A stretch of 64,000 nt of DNA from Magnetovibrio sp. GTDB taxonomy: Bacteria; Pseudomonadota; Alphaproteobacteria; Rhodospirillales_A; JABHCV01. Shown here piece after piece: positions 36,484 to 45,804 of this stretch. Position numbers and translations under genes: made by a program. How positions within the stretch are numbered: position 1 is the first letter of the stretch; every line of letters begins with the position of its first letter. Below the pieces are notes generated by a model. The model did not search any database. It saw only the letters and a list, made by a program, of their open reading frames with translations, and was not told the origin of the DNA. Location of the stretch: positions 1-64,000 of the forward strand of contig PBDF01000016.1 in the NCBI GenBank assembly GCA_002717285.1, written 5' to 3'.

Positions 36484-37437
36484 ATGTCAAGCTTTAAGGT
36501 ATCTCTGGTTACAAAGGCTAAAGAAGAAACTGAAGCGTTCGTTAAAGGCGTTTTCCCTCCAGAATGTGAAGTTCTATTCCAAACAGAGGAAGAACTGAGG
36601 GCAGGGATTGCTGAAATTGACATTATGGTTCCAGGACACATTAACGTGGATGGTGATCTCATTCGTCGTGGCACGAAGCTTAAGATGATACACGCTGGTA
36701 CAGGCTATAATAATGTTGACATGGACGCCTGCAATGAAATTGGTTGCTATGTGGCTGTAACGCCAAATGTCGCTGCGCAATCTGTTGCGGAACTCGTTTT
36801 TTCTGGCTTTGGAGCTCTAAAAAATCAGATTAGAATGTGGGACAACGTAATGAAGAATGGTGGATGGAAATCCAGCGACTTTATTGGTGTTCCAGAATTC
36901 AAAGGTAAGACTTTGGGAGTTGTCGGATATGGTAATATTGGCAAATGCGTTGGAAAAATCGGTCGTGGGTTCAGTATGAATGTCATTGCACATGATCCAT
37001 ATTGCAAGGATTCTGGTGATGGTTCTGAATTGGTTGATTTCGACAGGCTTCTTGCAGAGTCAGATTACATTGCGCTTCACGTGCTGCTTACAGATGAAAC
37101 CAAACATTTGATGAGCACGGCTCAATTTGATGCTATGAAAGATACAGCTTTCTTGGCAAATGCTTGCCGTGGTCCAGTAGTTGACGAAGAGGCTTTAGCT
37201 GTTGCACTAAGGGAAAAGAAGATAGCTGGAGCTTGCATTGATGTATTTGAGAAAGAACCTTTAACTACAGAAAGTCCACTTCGTAGTATGGATAATGTGA
37301 TGCTGACACCACATATCGCCTATTGTTCTAATGAGGCACTACTAGGTCGTTATGCTTTCTTTGCGGACAATTGCCAGAAAATTATTGATGGAGTCGTCCC
37401 GCACATGGCAGTAAATGCAGATCAAGTCAAGAAATAG
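36484..37437 (+). CDS. D-isomer-specific 2-hydroxyacid dehydrogenase
   Basis: 317 residues. The NAD-binding Rossmann fold has GYGNIG at 148-153, and the catalytic triad is Arg229, Glu258 (DVFEKEP) and His277 (TPHIA). The substrate-binding part begins IMVPGHINVDGDLIRRG. It belongs to the SerA/GhrB/HPR superfamily but lacks an ACT domain, so it is not a full-length SerA; a hydroxypyruvate or phosphonate-acid reductase role is possible. Neighbouring transketolase and HAD genes suggest a shared pathway, though an intergenic gap of about 790 bases intervenes. Confidence 0.88.
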   Translation: MSSFKVSLVTKAKEETEAFVKGVFPPECEVLFQTEEELRAGIAEIDIMVPGHINVDGDLIRRGTKLKMIHAGTGYNNVDMDACNEIGCYVAVTPNVAAQSVAELVFSGFGALKNQIRMWDNVMKNGGWKSSDFIGVPEFKGKTLGVVGYGNIGKCVGKIGRGFSMNVIAHDPYCKDSGDGSELVDFDRLLAESDYIALHVLLTDETKHLMSTAQFDAMKDTAFLANACRGPVVDEEALAVALREKKIAGACIDVFEKEPLTTESPLRSMDNVMLTPHIAYCSNEALLGRYAFFADNCQKIIDGVVPHMAVNADQVKK

Positions 37438-38229
37438 GTAAAAAGCATATGGAATTCTCCCATTTCGTATGCCTGTTACCGGACGGCGCAGTCAAATACA
37501 AAGGTGGAATGATTTTAGAAAGGTAATTTTAGCGAAGGTTGAAATTGCACTACACCAGCTAAAAATCCCATCATATTATGACTAATGCTGTCCGGTTACC
37601 TAATCAGGATATTCAAGTGTGTCATCGCATAAAGAGGATGTACAAAAAGTTTTAATTTTGTATTTTCTGAGTTTTGACCCAATATTAGCAAAACTAGCCG
37701 ACAAATATCCTATTGTTTTGTCAGCTGATCTGTCTCAGGTTCCATATAGCTTTACTAACTATGCGAATCATAATTGATATGAGGAATTCACGCTCGAAGA
37801 ATTTGAAAATTTTTGTCAATCAGGCGCATGCACAGTGGGTCATTCACAATATGGACAAGTACCGGGAATTGAGACAATAATATTTTATAAATTTTTTTTA
37901 TTGCAATTTAGCTGTAATGCCTCGTTAGCCTGAGCTAGAAGGCTTCATGATGAATCATTCATGTATTTTATGAGTAGGCTTCGTTTGAACCTTGATTGAA
38001 AGAGTAATTTAATTATTCTCAGGGAATATGTATAGTCTATAATATCAACAAGTAGTAATCGATTTCTTCTATTGCGTTGGGCTCAAAGGGATCATATATC
38101 CTATGTCAGCTTCAGCACGTTGAAGAGATATTTTTAAATAGCAAAGAGTATGGGTTGAATTTGGCAACGTAAGGATTGCTAGTCCTTTACCTAATGTAAT
38201 ATGAAAAAAGTTTTCAGGAGTGAGTTTTT
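37438..38229. other. Long intergenic region containing a possible gene remnant
   Basis: 792 bases with no intact gene. The middle third has a protein-like open frame broken by one stop (see 37604-37933). The right third is plain AT-rich sequence and should contain the transketolase promoter; a CAGGAGTGAG ribosome site lies just before that gene. Confidence 0.55.
37604..37933 (+). pseudogene. Possible gene remnant: one frame interrupted by a single TGA
   Basis: One reading frame runs from 37604 to the stop at 37931-37933 with only an internal TGA at 37775-37777. The sense parts look protein-like: FDPILAKLADKYPIVLSADL before it, and EEFTLEEFENFCQSGACTVG after it. There is no obvious start codon or ribosome site, so the 5' end is lost or absent. 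A weak similarity in layout to guanylate-kinase-like proteins such as PhnN (S..EEF, then H..YG) is suggestive only. It could also be chance. Confidence 0.3.
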
Positions 38230-40194
38230 ATGAATGAGATGTCTATAAAGAAAAGTGGAAACACAGTTGAAGAGCTCAAAGAGCTGGTCAAAAATTTTAA
38301 GGCACATGCAATGACATTGAGTTCAGCAGCTGGCGCCGGTCATGTTGGCGGTGCTATGTCGAGTGCAGAATGGCTTATTGCTAGTTGGTTTGATAAGCTA
38401 GATATGAATCCAGACTCTAATAAACGTGATCGTTTTTTCATTGGCCAGGGGCACATTACTCCCGGTATAGCAGCATTATTATCTATGTACGGTCATTACA
38501 GCAGGGAAGAAACAGCTTCATATCGTCGTTATGCTAGTCCATTTCAAGCCCACCCTGACCTTGGTTTAAAGGGCTGGGATATGTGCTCAGGTTCTCTTGG
38601 ACAGGCTTTGGGTGTTGCTGTAGGTTGCGCTTTGGCTGCAAAGTTTCGTGGAGAGAAACATCGAATTGTCACCTTAAATAGCGATGGAGAGTTGATGGAA
38701 GGTTCTATGTGGGAGGCAATTATGTTTGCTGGATCACAAAAATTAGATAATCTGACCACGTTCTTTGATTTTAATCGCATCCAAAATTATAGCCGAATTG
38801 ATGACACAAACGAGCTTGAGCCTCTGGCTGACAAGCTTCGTGCCTTTAATTGGGAAGTTCTTGAAATCGATGGTAACGACATGGAGGCTGTTCTTGAGGC
38901 TTATGACAAGGCACTTGAACCTGGCCGAGGCAAACCTTTCGCAATTGTTGGACACACCAAAATTGGCAGGGGTGTCTCCTTTATGGAAGATGTCGTTGCT
39001 TTTCACTCTAAGGCACCTGCGCGTGATTTGCTAGCCGGTGGCATTGAGGAACTTGGAGCTGATTTCCCCCATGAGCAAATGCTCAAGTGGCATGATGAAT
39101 ATACTGCTCGTATGGGAGAAGAACTGAACGCCAAAGATCCAAAATTCTCAAAGGATTATTCTTGGAACATAGGTGACGATATGGCTGTTGAGAGCGTTTG
39201 GACAGGTATAGGAATTACAGAGGGTTTTCGATCCTGCATGGATTCAGATCCAAATGTAATAGTTTGTACTGACGACTCCCACAAGCTGATTGGACTTACT
39301 GACGAAGACAAAGAAAAGTACACTAAAACTAATCAATACACTGATGTTGGATGTGCGGAGCAAAATATGGCAGTTGTTTCTGCTGGCCTTGCAAAAGAAG
39401 GTTTCATTCCTTTAACTCAAGGTTATACCTGTTTCTCAATGGGTCGTGGTTACGATCACATTCGAACTAGTATTGCTTTTCCAAAATTTAATGTTAAGTA
39501 TTTTCCTACTGAAGGACTTCTTGGTGGTGACGGTGCCATGCACGAGTGTCTTGAGGGAATCACACTTGGGTACTATCTGCCAAATATGAGGGTTCAGTGG
39601 CCCTCTGATGTGAATGAGGCACGTAAAGCAACCAAGGCTGCCATTCATGAGGTTGTTGGTCCAATTGCAACTCTTCAGGAACGTGCTCCAAAGCCTGTTG
39701 TTACTACGGAGTCGACTCCCTACAAACACGGAGTTGCAAACATCATTCGTTTCACAGGGCGGAAGCCTAATTTTGTAGACGCATTTGAAACTACCCTCTC
39801 AACTAACTGGAAAGGACAAAGTGCTGATGTTGCTATTATTGCTTGTGGGTCGCAAGTAAGTGAAGCTATGCGTGCAGCCCTTATCTTGAAGGAAGAAAAA
39901 GATTTAGAAACCAATATTGTTAACTTACACACCATCAAGCCATTAGACATTGACGGCATGCTTAAAGCAACAGCTGGGGTTAAAGTTGTGATCGCAACTT
40001 CACAGGATCACGAAGGTGCACTTGGCAATATCGTTGCGGGTGCTCTTTTAGAAGCTGGCATGGAGGAAGGCCAAAAATTCAAGAAAATTGGTGTGCCTGA
40101 TGAATTTGGTCAAACTGCTAAGCCTTATGAGCTTGTTCAGCATTATGGTCTCACAGCTGAGCATCTGGCAGAAGCAGTTATTGGATTACTATAA
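38230..40194 (+). CDS. Transketolase family enzyme
   Basis: 654 residues. The N-terminal thiamine-diphosphate domain has NSDGELMEGSMWEA (Asp152 for Mg2+), the pyrimidine domain TDVGCAEQNMAVVSAGLA with catalytic Glu377, and the C-terminal domain DVAIIACGSQVSEAM. It is full length with one chain, but the usual GDGE reads SDGE and the order of blocks resembles the transketolase-like enzymes used in specialised sugar pathways rather than Tkt. The PhnX-like hydrolase follows after 77 bases, so it may supply that enzyme's aldehyde. A GGAG site precedes the ATG. Confidence 0.88.
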   Translation: MNEMSIKKSGNTVEELKELVKNFKAHAMTLSSAAGAGHVGGAMSSAEWLIASWFDKLDMNPDSNKRDRFFIGQGHITPGIAALLSMYGHYSREETASYRRYASPFQAHPDLGLKGWDMCSGSLGQALGVAVGCALAAKFRGEKHRIVTLNSDGELMEGSMWEAIMFAGSQKLDNLTTFFDFNRIQNYSRIDDTNELEPLADKLRAFNWEVLEIDGNDMEAVLEAYDKALEPGRGKPFAIVGHTKIGRGVSFMEDVVAFHSKAPARDLLAGGIEELGADFPHEQMLKWHDEYTARMGEELNAKDPKFSKDYSWNIGDDMAVESVWTGIGITEGFRSCMDSDPNVIVCTDDSHKLIGLTDEDKEKYTKTNQYTDVGCAEQNMAVVSAGLAKEGFIPLTQGYTCFSMGRGYDHIRTSIAFPKFNVKYFPTEGLLGGDGAMHECLEGITLGYYLPNMRVQWPSDVNEARKATKAAIHEVVGPIATLQERAPKPVVTTESTPYKHGVANIIRFTGRKPNFVDAFETTLSTNWKGQSADVAIIACGSQVSEAMRAALILKEEKDLETNIVNLHTIKPLDIDGMLKATAGVKVVIATSQDHEGALGNIVAGALLEAGMEEGQKFKKIGVPDEFGQTAKPYELVQHYGLTAEHLAEAVIGLL

Positions 40195-40224
40195 AGTTAT
40201 TCGGCATATTACCCAGTTGATTAA

Positions 40225-40250
40225 TCTCCGGAGGATTATACCTCCGGAGA
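40225..40250. promoter_or_regulatory. Perfect 10-bp hairpin between transketolase and HAD genes
   Basis: tctccggagg and cctccggaga pair perfectly around attata. The run after it on the plus strand is A, not T, so it is not a forward terminator. It sits just before the HAD ribosome site (AAAGGAGAG) and may stabilise or process the mRNA, or regulate translation. Confidence 0.65.
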
Positions 40251-40271
40251 AAAAAAGGAGAGTAAAAGGCA

Positions 40272-41171
40272 ATGGGAAGTAAAAGTATAATCGATTTGGC
40301 GATTTTTGATCTTGGTGGAACCGTTTGTGATGGTATAGATGAAGCCACAGGACTTGCAAACATTGGTCCAATTAATGCCTTAAAGTTTAGTCTGAAAGAA
40401 GTTTGGGATATTGATCCAGGTTTTGATGTTATTTTGCCACATATGGCAACTAGGAAATTAGACCATTTGTATGCTATCCTTACAACGCCCTCCATTACTG
40501 AAGAGTTCATAGAAAAGCATGGACGTCCACCTACTCGTGAAGATGCACAGGTGACCTTTGATACTGCATTCAAGCGGATTTTAGAGATTGATGAAATGCC
40601 AGGAAGGTCTGAGCCATTCCCTGGTGTCATAGAAATGTTTGAAGGCCTTCGCGCAAAAGATATTAAGATTGGCATAAATACCGGTTTTTACGCCAAAGCA
40701 GTAAGAATTATTTTGGCTAATTTTGGGCATAATCACCTTATCGACTCCGATTGTGGCGCTGACGAGGTATCCCAGGCTCGTCCCTATCCCTACATGATGT
40801 TCAAGGCAATGGATGACTTGGGTATTGCTGATGTACACAGGGTTATGAAAGTTGGTGATGTCTACCCCACTGATTTCCTTGAGGGTTACAACTTAGGCGG
40901 AATTTCGGTTGGTGTTACAGAGTGCGGAAATACGCGACCAGCGAGTGCATGGAAACCAATTCAACATAATGGCCGTGAACTGCGTCCTGTTGATTGGTTT
41001 GGATGCACACTTAAAGATAAAGACGCTCTCTTCCGTAGTTGGTTGAACGAGACTGCTGAAAAGGGAACTCGTCTTCCTTATCCGATGGTTTTAATCCCTC
41101 ATTCAAACCAACTCAACAAACTGATTGATGAAATGGAACAGATTGAGGAATTGTTCTGTTCGTTTATTTAA
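40272..41171 (+). CDS. Phosphonoacetaldehyde hydrolase-like HAD enzyme (PhnX family)
   Basis: 299 residues. The HAD nucleophile loop is FDLGGT with Asp13; the second Asp of ordinary HAD phosphatases is absent, as in PhnX. The cap has MATRKLDHL, aligning Lys62 with the Schiff-base lysine of PhnX (MGLLKIDH). The core continues ARPYPYMMFKAMDDLGI and VMKVGDVYPTDFLEGYNLGG, close to PhnX. It should break a C-P bond in an aldehyde such as phosphonoacetaldehyde, giving acetaldehyde and phosphate. The C-terminal 80 residues extend beyond standard PhnX, so the substrate may differ. It probably shares a transcript with the transketolase. Confidence 0.82.
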   Translation: MGSKSIIDLAIFDLGGTVCDGIDEATGLANIGPINALKFSLKEVWDIDPGFDVILPHMATRKLDHLYAILTTPSITEEFIEKHGRPPTREDAQVTFDTAFKRILEIDEMPGRSEPFPGVIEMFEGLRAKDIKIGINTGFYAKAVRIILANFGHNHLIDSDCGADEVSQARPYPYMMFKAMDDLGIADVHRVMKVGDVYPTDFLEGYNLGGISVGVTECGNTRPASAWKPIQHNGRELRPVDWFGCTLKDKDALFRSWLNETAEKGTRLPYPMVLIPHSNQLNKLIDEMEQIEELFCSFI

Positions 41172-41177
41172 GAAAAC

Positions 41178-41225
41178 TCCCCCCACCGGTACCTCCTGAG
41201 CTTTTACGAATATAGGGTGGGGGGA
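41178..41225. repeat. Inverted repeat after the PhnX-like gene
   Basis: tccccccacc (41178-41187) and ggtgggggga (41216-41225) form a perfect 10-bp GC-rich stem with a 28-base loop, six bases after the HAD stop codon. No T-tract follows, so a role in 3'-end protection of the message is more likely than termination. Confidence 0.6.
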
Positions 41226-41329
41226 ACAACTGCTACTGTTCTCGCATTGCTCGTGTTGCTTATAAACTGAGCAACTGTAGGTTCAGAATACATCAGCTTC
41301 ATCAAACACCTTTAGATTTAACTAGATAT

Positions 41330-41377
41330 GGTAGCCACCTCTATGGATTTATCTCTTGAGGTGCTTACCTGTTTTTG
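41330..41377 (+). terminator. Terminator of the transketolase/HAD operon
   Basis: ggtagccacctc (41330-41341) pairs with gaggtgcttacc (41358-41369) with a 2-base internal mismatch, followed by TGTTTTT. The rest of the 400-base gap before purC holds the inverted repeat at 41178 and no gene. Confidence 0.6.
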
Positions 41378-41572
41378 GTCTATTCTCCACCCCGCCCCTC
41401 CTACTTACTTGTTCCCAATGTGCTCAAAATAAAAATAATATTGTGGCGATGAAATGAAGGCTAATTATTACTTTCTTTACTTGCTATGGTTGTTGTTTTT
41501 TATCTTAAATATTATCATCAAATAGAGGGATTTAACTTAAAGTATAAAAAAACCTTTAAGAACTAAGAAAAG

Positions 41573-42547
41573 ATGCTCGATAAACAACTTTTACAATCTC
41601 AAATAAAGAACGTTTTAATTGACGCTACTATTCCGGGGTTGCCGAATCATTATAAAGGCAAGGTTCGCGACACCTACGAACTTAATGATGGACGAATTAT
41701 TATAGTTGCTACAGATCGTCAAAGTGCTTTTGATAAAAATATGGGAGCAGTCCCTTTTAAAGGGCAAGTCTTAACTCAAACAGCTCGCTTTTGGTTTGAG
41801 GCAACCAGCAACATATGCCCCAATCACGTTATAGAATACCCTGACCCAAATGTTGTGGTTTGCAAAAAGCTAGATATGCTGCCCATAGAGATAATTGTAC
41901 GTGATTACCTTACTGGTTCGACCAACACCTCAATTTGGCCTATGTACCGAGCTGGTGAGAGGAATATGTACGGAATCTCTCTCCCTGATGGATTGGTTAA
42001 GAACCAGAAATTACCAAGAACTATACTAACCCCGACAACAAAAGCCAACCAAGGTGAGCATGATAAACCAATTTCTCCCACGGAAGTTGTTAAACAAGGT
42101 ATCTTGACACAAAAGCGCTGGGAAGAGTTGGCTCAATTATCCCTTGATGTCTTTTCCCGTGGTCGGGAATTGGCGGCTAAGCGTGGTTTAATTCTTGTTG
42201 ATACAAAGTTTGAATTTGGGTTAGATGAGGATGGGGAAATCTGTCTTGCTGATGAAATTTTGACACCAGATAGTAGCCGTTTCTGGTTGCAGGACACATA
42301 CGCTAAAAGAATGGCTGCTAAAAAAAGTCCTGTAAGTTTGGACAAAGACTTCCTAAGATTGTGGATCAATGAGCGCTGTAACCCCTATACAGACAATATC
42401 CCCCAAATACCAGAAGATACACTTATTGAATTTTCTCGTCGGTATGTTCAGTTGTTTGAAAAAATTACTGGACAGGAATTTGTTGCTGACAATTGTGAAA
42501 CAACCGTTCTGGAACGTATAAAAAAGAATCTTGGTAATTATTTTTAA
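41573..42547 (+). CDS. purC: Phosphoribosylaminoimidazole-succinocarboxamide synthase (PurC)
   Basis: 324 residues, the long form of PurC. Motifs: HYKGKVRDTYELNDGRIIIV at the N-terminus, VRDYLTGSTNTSIW and LVDTKFEFGLDEDGEICLAD. It joins CAIR and aspartate with ATP in de novo purine synthesis. It stands alone with a 400-base gap upstream. Confidence 0.95.
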   Translation: MLDKQLLQSQIKNVLIDATIPGLPNHYKGKVRDTYELNDGRIIIVATDRQSAFDKNMGAVPFKGQVLTQTARFWFEATSNICPNHVIEYPDPNVVVCKKLDMLPIEIIVRDYLTGSTNTSIWPMYRAGERNMYGISLPDGLVKNQKLPRTILTPTTKANQGEHDKPISPTEVVKQGILTQKRWEELAQLSLDVFSRGRELAAKRGLILVDTKFEFGLDEDGEICLADEILTPDSSRFWLQDTYAKRMAAKKSPVSLDKDFLRLWINERCNPYTDNIPQIPEDTLIEFSRRYVQLFEKITGQEFVADNCETTVLERIKKNLGNYF

Positions 42548-42754
42548 GAACTCTCAGGGACGTAAGTAGTAACTAGCGAGTTGATTTGAGAGTATTTATC
42601 AATCAATGAATAATACTTGTGGCTTTGAAGTTCATTAAACTTCGTCAGAATTATTAACTTTTTTTCTTCAGATTAATATTGCAGGTTGGTATTTTTCAGC
42701 TTGATAGTTTAAAAACTGAGGAAATTAGATTGACCTAAGCTGTGGAGATCCTCA

Positions 42755-44434
42755 ATGGCGTCCTATCAATATTCTTATGTGATGAAAAACCTGACTAAGA
42801 CATTCCCGGGAGGTAAAGAAGTTTTGAAGGGGATCACACTCTCTTTCTTACCCGGAGCGAAAATAGGCGTGCTGGGTCCAAACGGTGCTGGTAAGTCAAC
42901 CTTGATGAAAATTGTTGGTGGAATTGATACTGATTTTGGTGGTGAGGCATGGGCAGCCGATGGAATTCGTGTAGGTTACTTGCCGCAGGAGCCAGTATTA
43001 GATGAGAGGAAGAATGTTGAGGGTAATATCCTAGTTGCGCTTGGTGAAACCAAGGATTTACTCGATCGATTTGGCGAAATAAGTAAGAGTTTTGCAGAAC
43101 CCATGGACGACGATGAAATGAATCGTCTGCTTACTGAGCAAGGTGATTTGCAAGAGAAAATTGATGCCGTAAATGGATGGGAAATTGAGCGCACTATTGA
43201 AATAGCAATGAATGCCTTGCGCTGCCCACCCGGCAAAGCTGATGTTACCAAGCTTTCAGGTGGGGAGCGTCGCCGTGTTGCTTTGTGTAAGCTACTTTTG
43301 GAGCGCCCAGATATCCTGATGCTCGATGAACCTACCAATCATTTAGACGCAGAATCTGTGGCGTGGTTAGAACGATTTCTGAATGAATATGAAGGAACGG
43401 TTATGGTTGTAACCCATGATCGCTATTTTCTTGATAATATAACGGGCTGGATACTCGAATTAGATCGAGGTAGGGGTATTCCCTACGAGGGAAACTATTC
43501 ATCGTGGCTTGAACAGAAACGTAAGCGCTTAGCTCAAGAAGAACGCGAAGAAACCGCACGCCAACGCACTTTGAAAAACGAACTAGATTGGATTCAGGCT
43601 TCACCACGAGCACGTCAGGCTAAAAGCAAAGCGCGTATAACTGCTTATGATGAGTTATTATCTAAGGCTGGAAATGCAAAACATGATCATTCCCAAATAA
43701 TAATACCCCCAGGTCCACGCTTAGGTGATCTAGTGATCGAAGCAAAGGATCTTCATAAAGGCTTTGAAAATAAAATATTGATTGAGGGTCTTAATTTTAA
43801 GCTACCACCAGGTGGTATAGTTGGTGTGATTGGTGCTAATGGGGCAGGAAAAACCACTTTGTTTAAGATGATTACAGGTTTTGAAAACCCAGATAGGGGA
43901 GACCTTCGTCTAGGAGAAACAGTAAAGTTGGGTTACGTTGATCAGTCCCGTAGTTCTTTGGATGATCAGAAAACTGTTTGGGAAGAAATTAGTGGTGGTA
44001 ATGATGAAATTCTTTTAGGTAAGGAGTCAATTCCCAGTCGTGCCTATGTTGCGCGTTTTAATTTCAAGGGTGCTGATCAACAAAAGAAGATTGGTCAGCT
44101 CTCTGGAGGTGAACGTAATCGTGTCCATTTAGCAAATATGCTTAAATCAGGTGCAAATGTTTTACTCCTTGATGAGCCGACTAATGACCTTGATGTTGAA
44201 ACGTTAAGTGCTCTTGAAGATGCGCTGACTAATTTTGCGGGTTGTGCAGTTATTATTAGTCACGACCGTTGGTTTTTAGACCGCCTTGCGACCCATATAC
44301 TTGCTTTTGAGGGTGATAGTCAGGTTGTTTGGTTTGAGGGTAATTATGAGGATTATGAGGCAGATCGTCATCGTCGTCTGGGGACAGATGCTGATCAACC
44401 CCGCAGGATAAAGTACAAGCCGCTGATTAAGTAG
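42755..44434 (+). CDS. ettA: Energy-dependent translational throttle protein EttA (ABC-F ATPase)
   Basis: 559 residues with two ABC ATPase domains and no membrane segment. Walker A copies are GPNGAGKST and GANGAGKTT, signatures LSGGERRRVALCKLL and LSGGERNRVHLANML, and the charged linker between them at about residues 240-300. EttA binds the ribosomal E site and adjusts elongation to the ATP/ADP ratio. Confidence 0.95.
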   Translation: MASYQYSYVMKNLTKTFPGGKEVLKGITLSFLPGAKIGVLGPNGAGKSTLMKIVGGIDTDFGGEAWAADGIRVGYLPQEPVLDERKNVEGNILVALGETKDLLDRFGEISKSFAEPMDDDEMNRLLTEQGDLQEKIDAVNGWEIERTIEIAMNALRCPPGKADVTKLSGGERRRVALCKLLLERPDILMLDEPTNHLDAESVAWLERFLNEYEGTVMVVTHDRYFLDNITGWILELDRGRGIPYEGNYSSWLEQKRKRLAQEEREETARQRTLKNELDWIQASPRARQAKSKARITAYDELLSKAGNAKHDHSQIIIPPGPRLGDLVIEAKDLHKGFENKILIEGLNFKLPPGGIVGVIGANGAGKTTLFKMITGFENPDRGDLRLGETVKLGYVDQSRSSLDDQKTVWEEISGGNDEILLGKESIPSRAYVARFNFKGADQQKKIGQLSGGERNRVHLANMLKSGANVLLLDEPTNDLDVETLSALEDALTNFAGCAVIISHDRWFLDRLATHILAFEGDSQVVWFEGNYEDYEADRHRRLGTDADQPRRIKYKPLIK

Positions 44435-44595
44435 GGTTCTTAATCATTGATTTTTTTTGCTAGGAATCTTGGAAATTGTAGCATCATTTGCGTGTTGAAT
44501 CATAGATGCTGTTATTTGTAAAGGTTTTGCTGTACTTGATGAAAATCGATCAACCAAAAGAAAAACCGCTGGATGATTATTTTGATTTTCCTTAG

Positions 44596-45444
44596 TTAAT
44601 TGGTCTGTGAAATCTTCTCAGTGTAACTAGGGGCTGGTTCATCCTCAAAGAACTCTCCAATACTTGGTACAGATTTGGAGGGATCAGCTTGACCATTATT
44701 GATTTTGTCTATGCGGCGTTGTCTGTATAGGCTACGAATTGCAGCGTAAAAATCGAGGGATGATTTCTCTAATTCTTCAATCGTGTCATAATGCAAAGCT
44801 CTAAAGTCAATGACTTTAAGTGCAGTGTGTGCTGGGAGAACCCAATCATGATTATTGTTGGTAGCCCATATATTAAGTGGATCTATGAAAAAATCTACAA
44901 CCCGTCCAACGGCATCTCGAGGATTTGACGGACCAAGAACGGGTAACATCAAATATGGCCCTTCCGGCATATTCCAAACAGCCAAAGTTTGGCCAAAATC
45001 TTCATCGTGGAACTCAAATCCAAGGTCTGCCGCAACATCATTAAAACCAAGAATGCCAACTGTGGAATTGACTAAGAAACGAAATAAAGTTGTGATTGCA
45101 CGTTCAAATTCCCCTTGAAGAACATCGTTAAAGAAGATAACTGGGGATCGAAGGTTGTTTAAAAAGTTATGGGTTTTAGCACGAAAATTTTCTGAAGTAA
45201 TTTTTCGATAACCAATTGTAGTAGGTTTTACTATTGCTTTATCTAGCACTTGATTAAATGCGAAAATTGCACGCATTGTTGGCTCACCGGGGTCATTAAT
45301 TTCCTGATACTCTGCTAAAGCTTCCACATCGCTAGGATCTGGTGCTGTTGCACAGCCGGCAAGTGCAAAAGTCGCAACTGCAAGCGTAGGGATAAGAACC
45401 CTTGACCTAATGATGGAAAAAATTTTTACAAGGGTTTTAAGCAT
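44596..45444 (-). CDS. mlaA: Outer-membrane lipid-asymmetry lipoprotein MlaA (VacJ)
   Basis: 282 residues from the ATG at 45444; a TTG one codon upstream is ignored. Lipoprotein signal with lipobox LAGC (Cys at about 31). MlaA family blocks: NDPGEPTMRAIFAFNQVLDK, NSTVGILGFNDVAADLG, FGQTLAVWNMPEGPYLMLPV and GRVVDFFIDPL. It removes misplaced phospholipids from the outer leaflet with the MlaBCDEF system, which is not in the window. Confidence 0.93.
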   Translation of the reverse strand: MLKTLVKIFSIIRSRVLIPTLAVATFALAGCATAPDPSDVEALAEYQEINDPGEPTMRAIFAFNQVLDKAIVKPTTIGYRKITSENFRAKTHNFLNNLRSPVIFFNDVLQGEFERAITTLFRFLVNSTVGILGFNDVAADLGFEFHDEDFGQTLAVWNMPEGPYLMLPVLGPSNPRDAVGRVVDFFIDPLNIWATNNNHDWVLPAHTALKVIDFRALHYDTIEELEKSSLDFYAAIRSLYRQRRIDKINNGQADPSKSVPSIGEFFEDEPAPSYTEKISQTN

Positions 45445-45678
45445 CAAGGAAAAGTGCGCCTCATTGTCTTCTATCTTAAGTTTAAATATAAATTGCTTCT
45501 AATTTTTATTATTTTTCTACCAAAAGCATAATTTATTGTTAACCGAACCAATTATAACTTTTTCACACTTCTTAGAAAAAAACTTAATTTTAGTAATATT
45601 TGTGAATACCACAAGGCTGTTGTTTTAACCAGCTAAGACACGTCTAATTTGAAGCAAACATGTCTAGGTGTTGTAATA

Positions 45679-45804
45679 ATGCAACAATATAAGAAAAAAT
45701 TTAATTTTTGCGCTTTACGCTCAGGTGAAAGATGGGTTCCCGGCATTTTTCAATTGAGTTCTATTAAAGGCCGATCCTATGTTTTATGTGTTCCTAGAAA
45801 TTAA
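45679..45804 (+). CDS. Small hypothetical ORF in the mlaA-DUF2336 gap
   Basis: 41 residues beginning MQQYKKKFNFCALRSGERWV, with an AGGTG eight bases before the ATG. It overlaps the 3' end of the convergent DUF2336 gene by 21 bases. The residue mix is protein-like, but the ORF is too short to judge and I recognise no family. The rest of the 45445-45783 gap is AT-rich with nothing evident. Confidence 0.22.
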   Translation: MQQYKKKFNFCALRSGERWVPGIFQLSSIKGRSYVLCVPRN

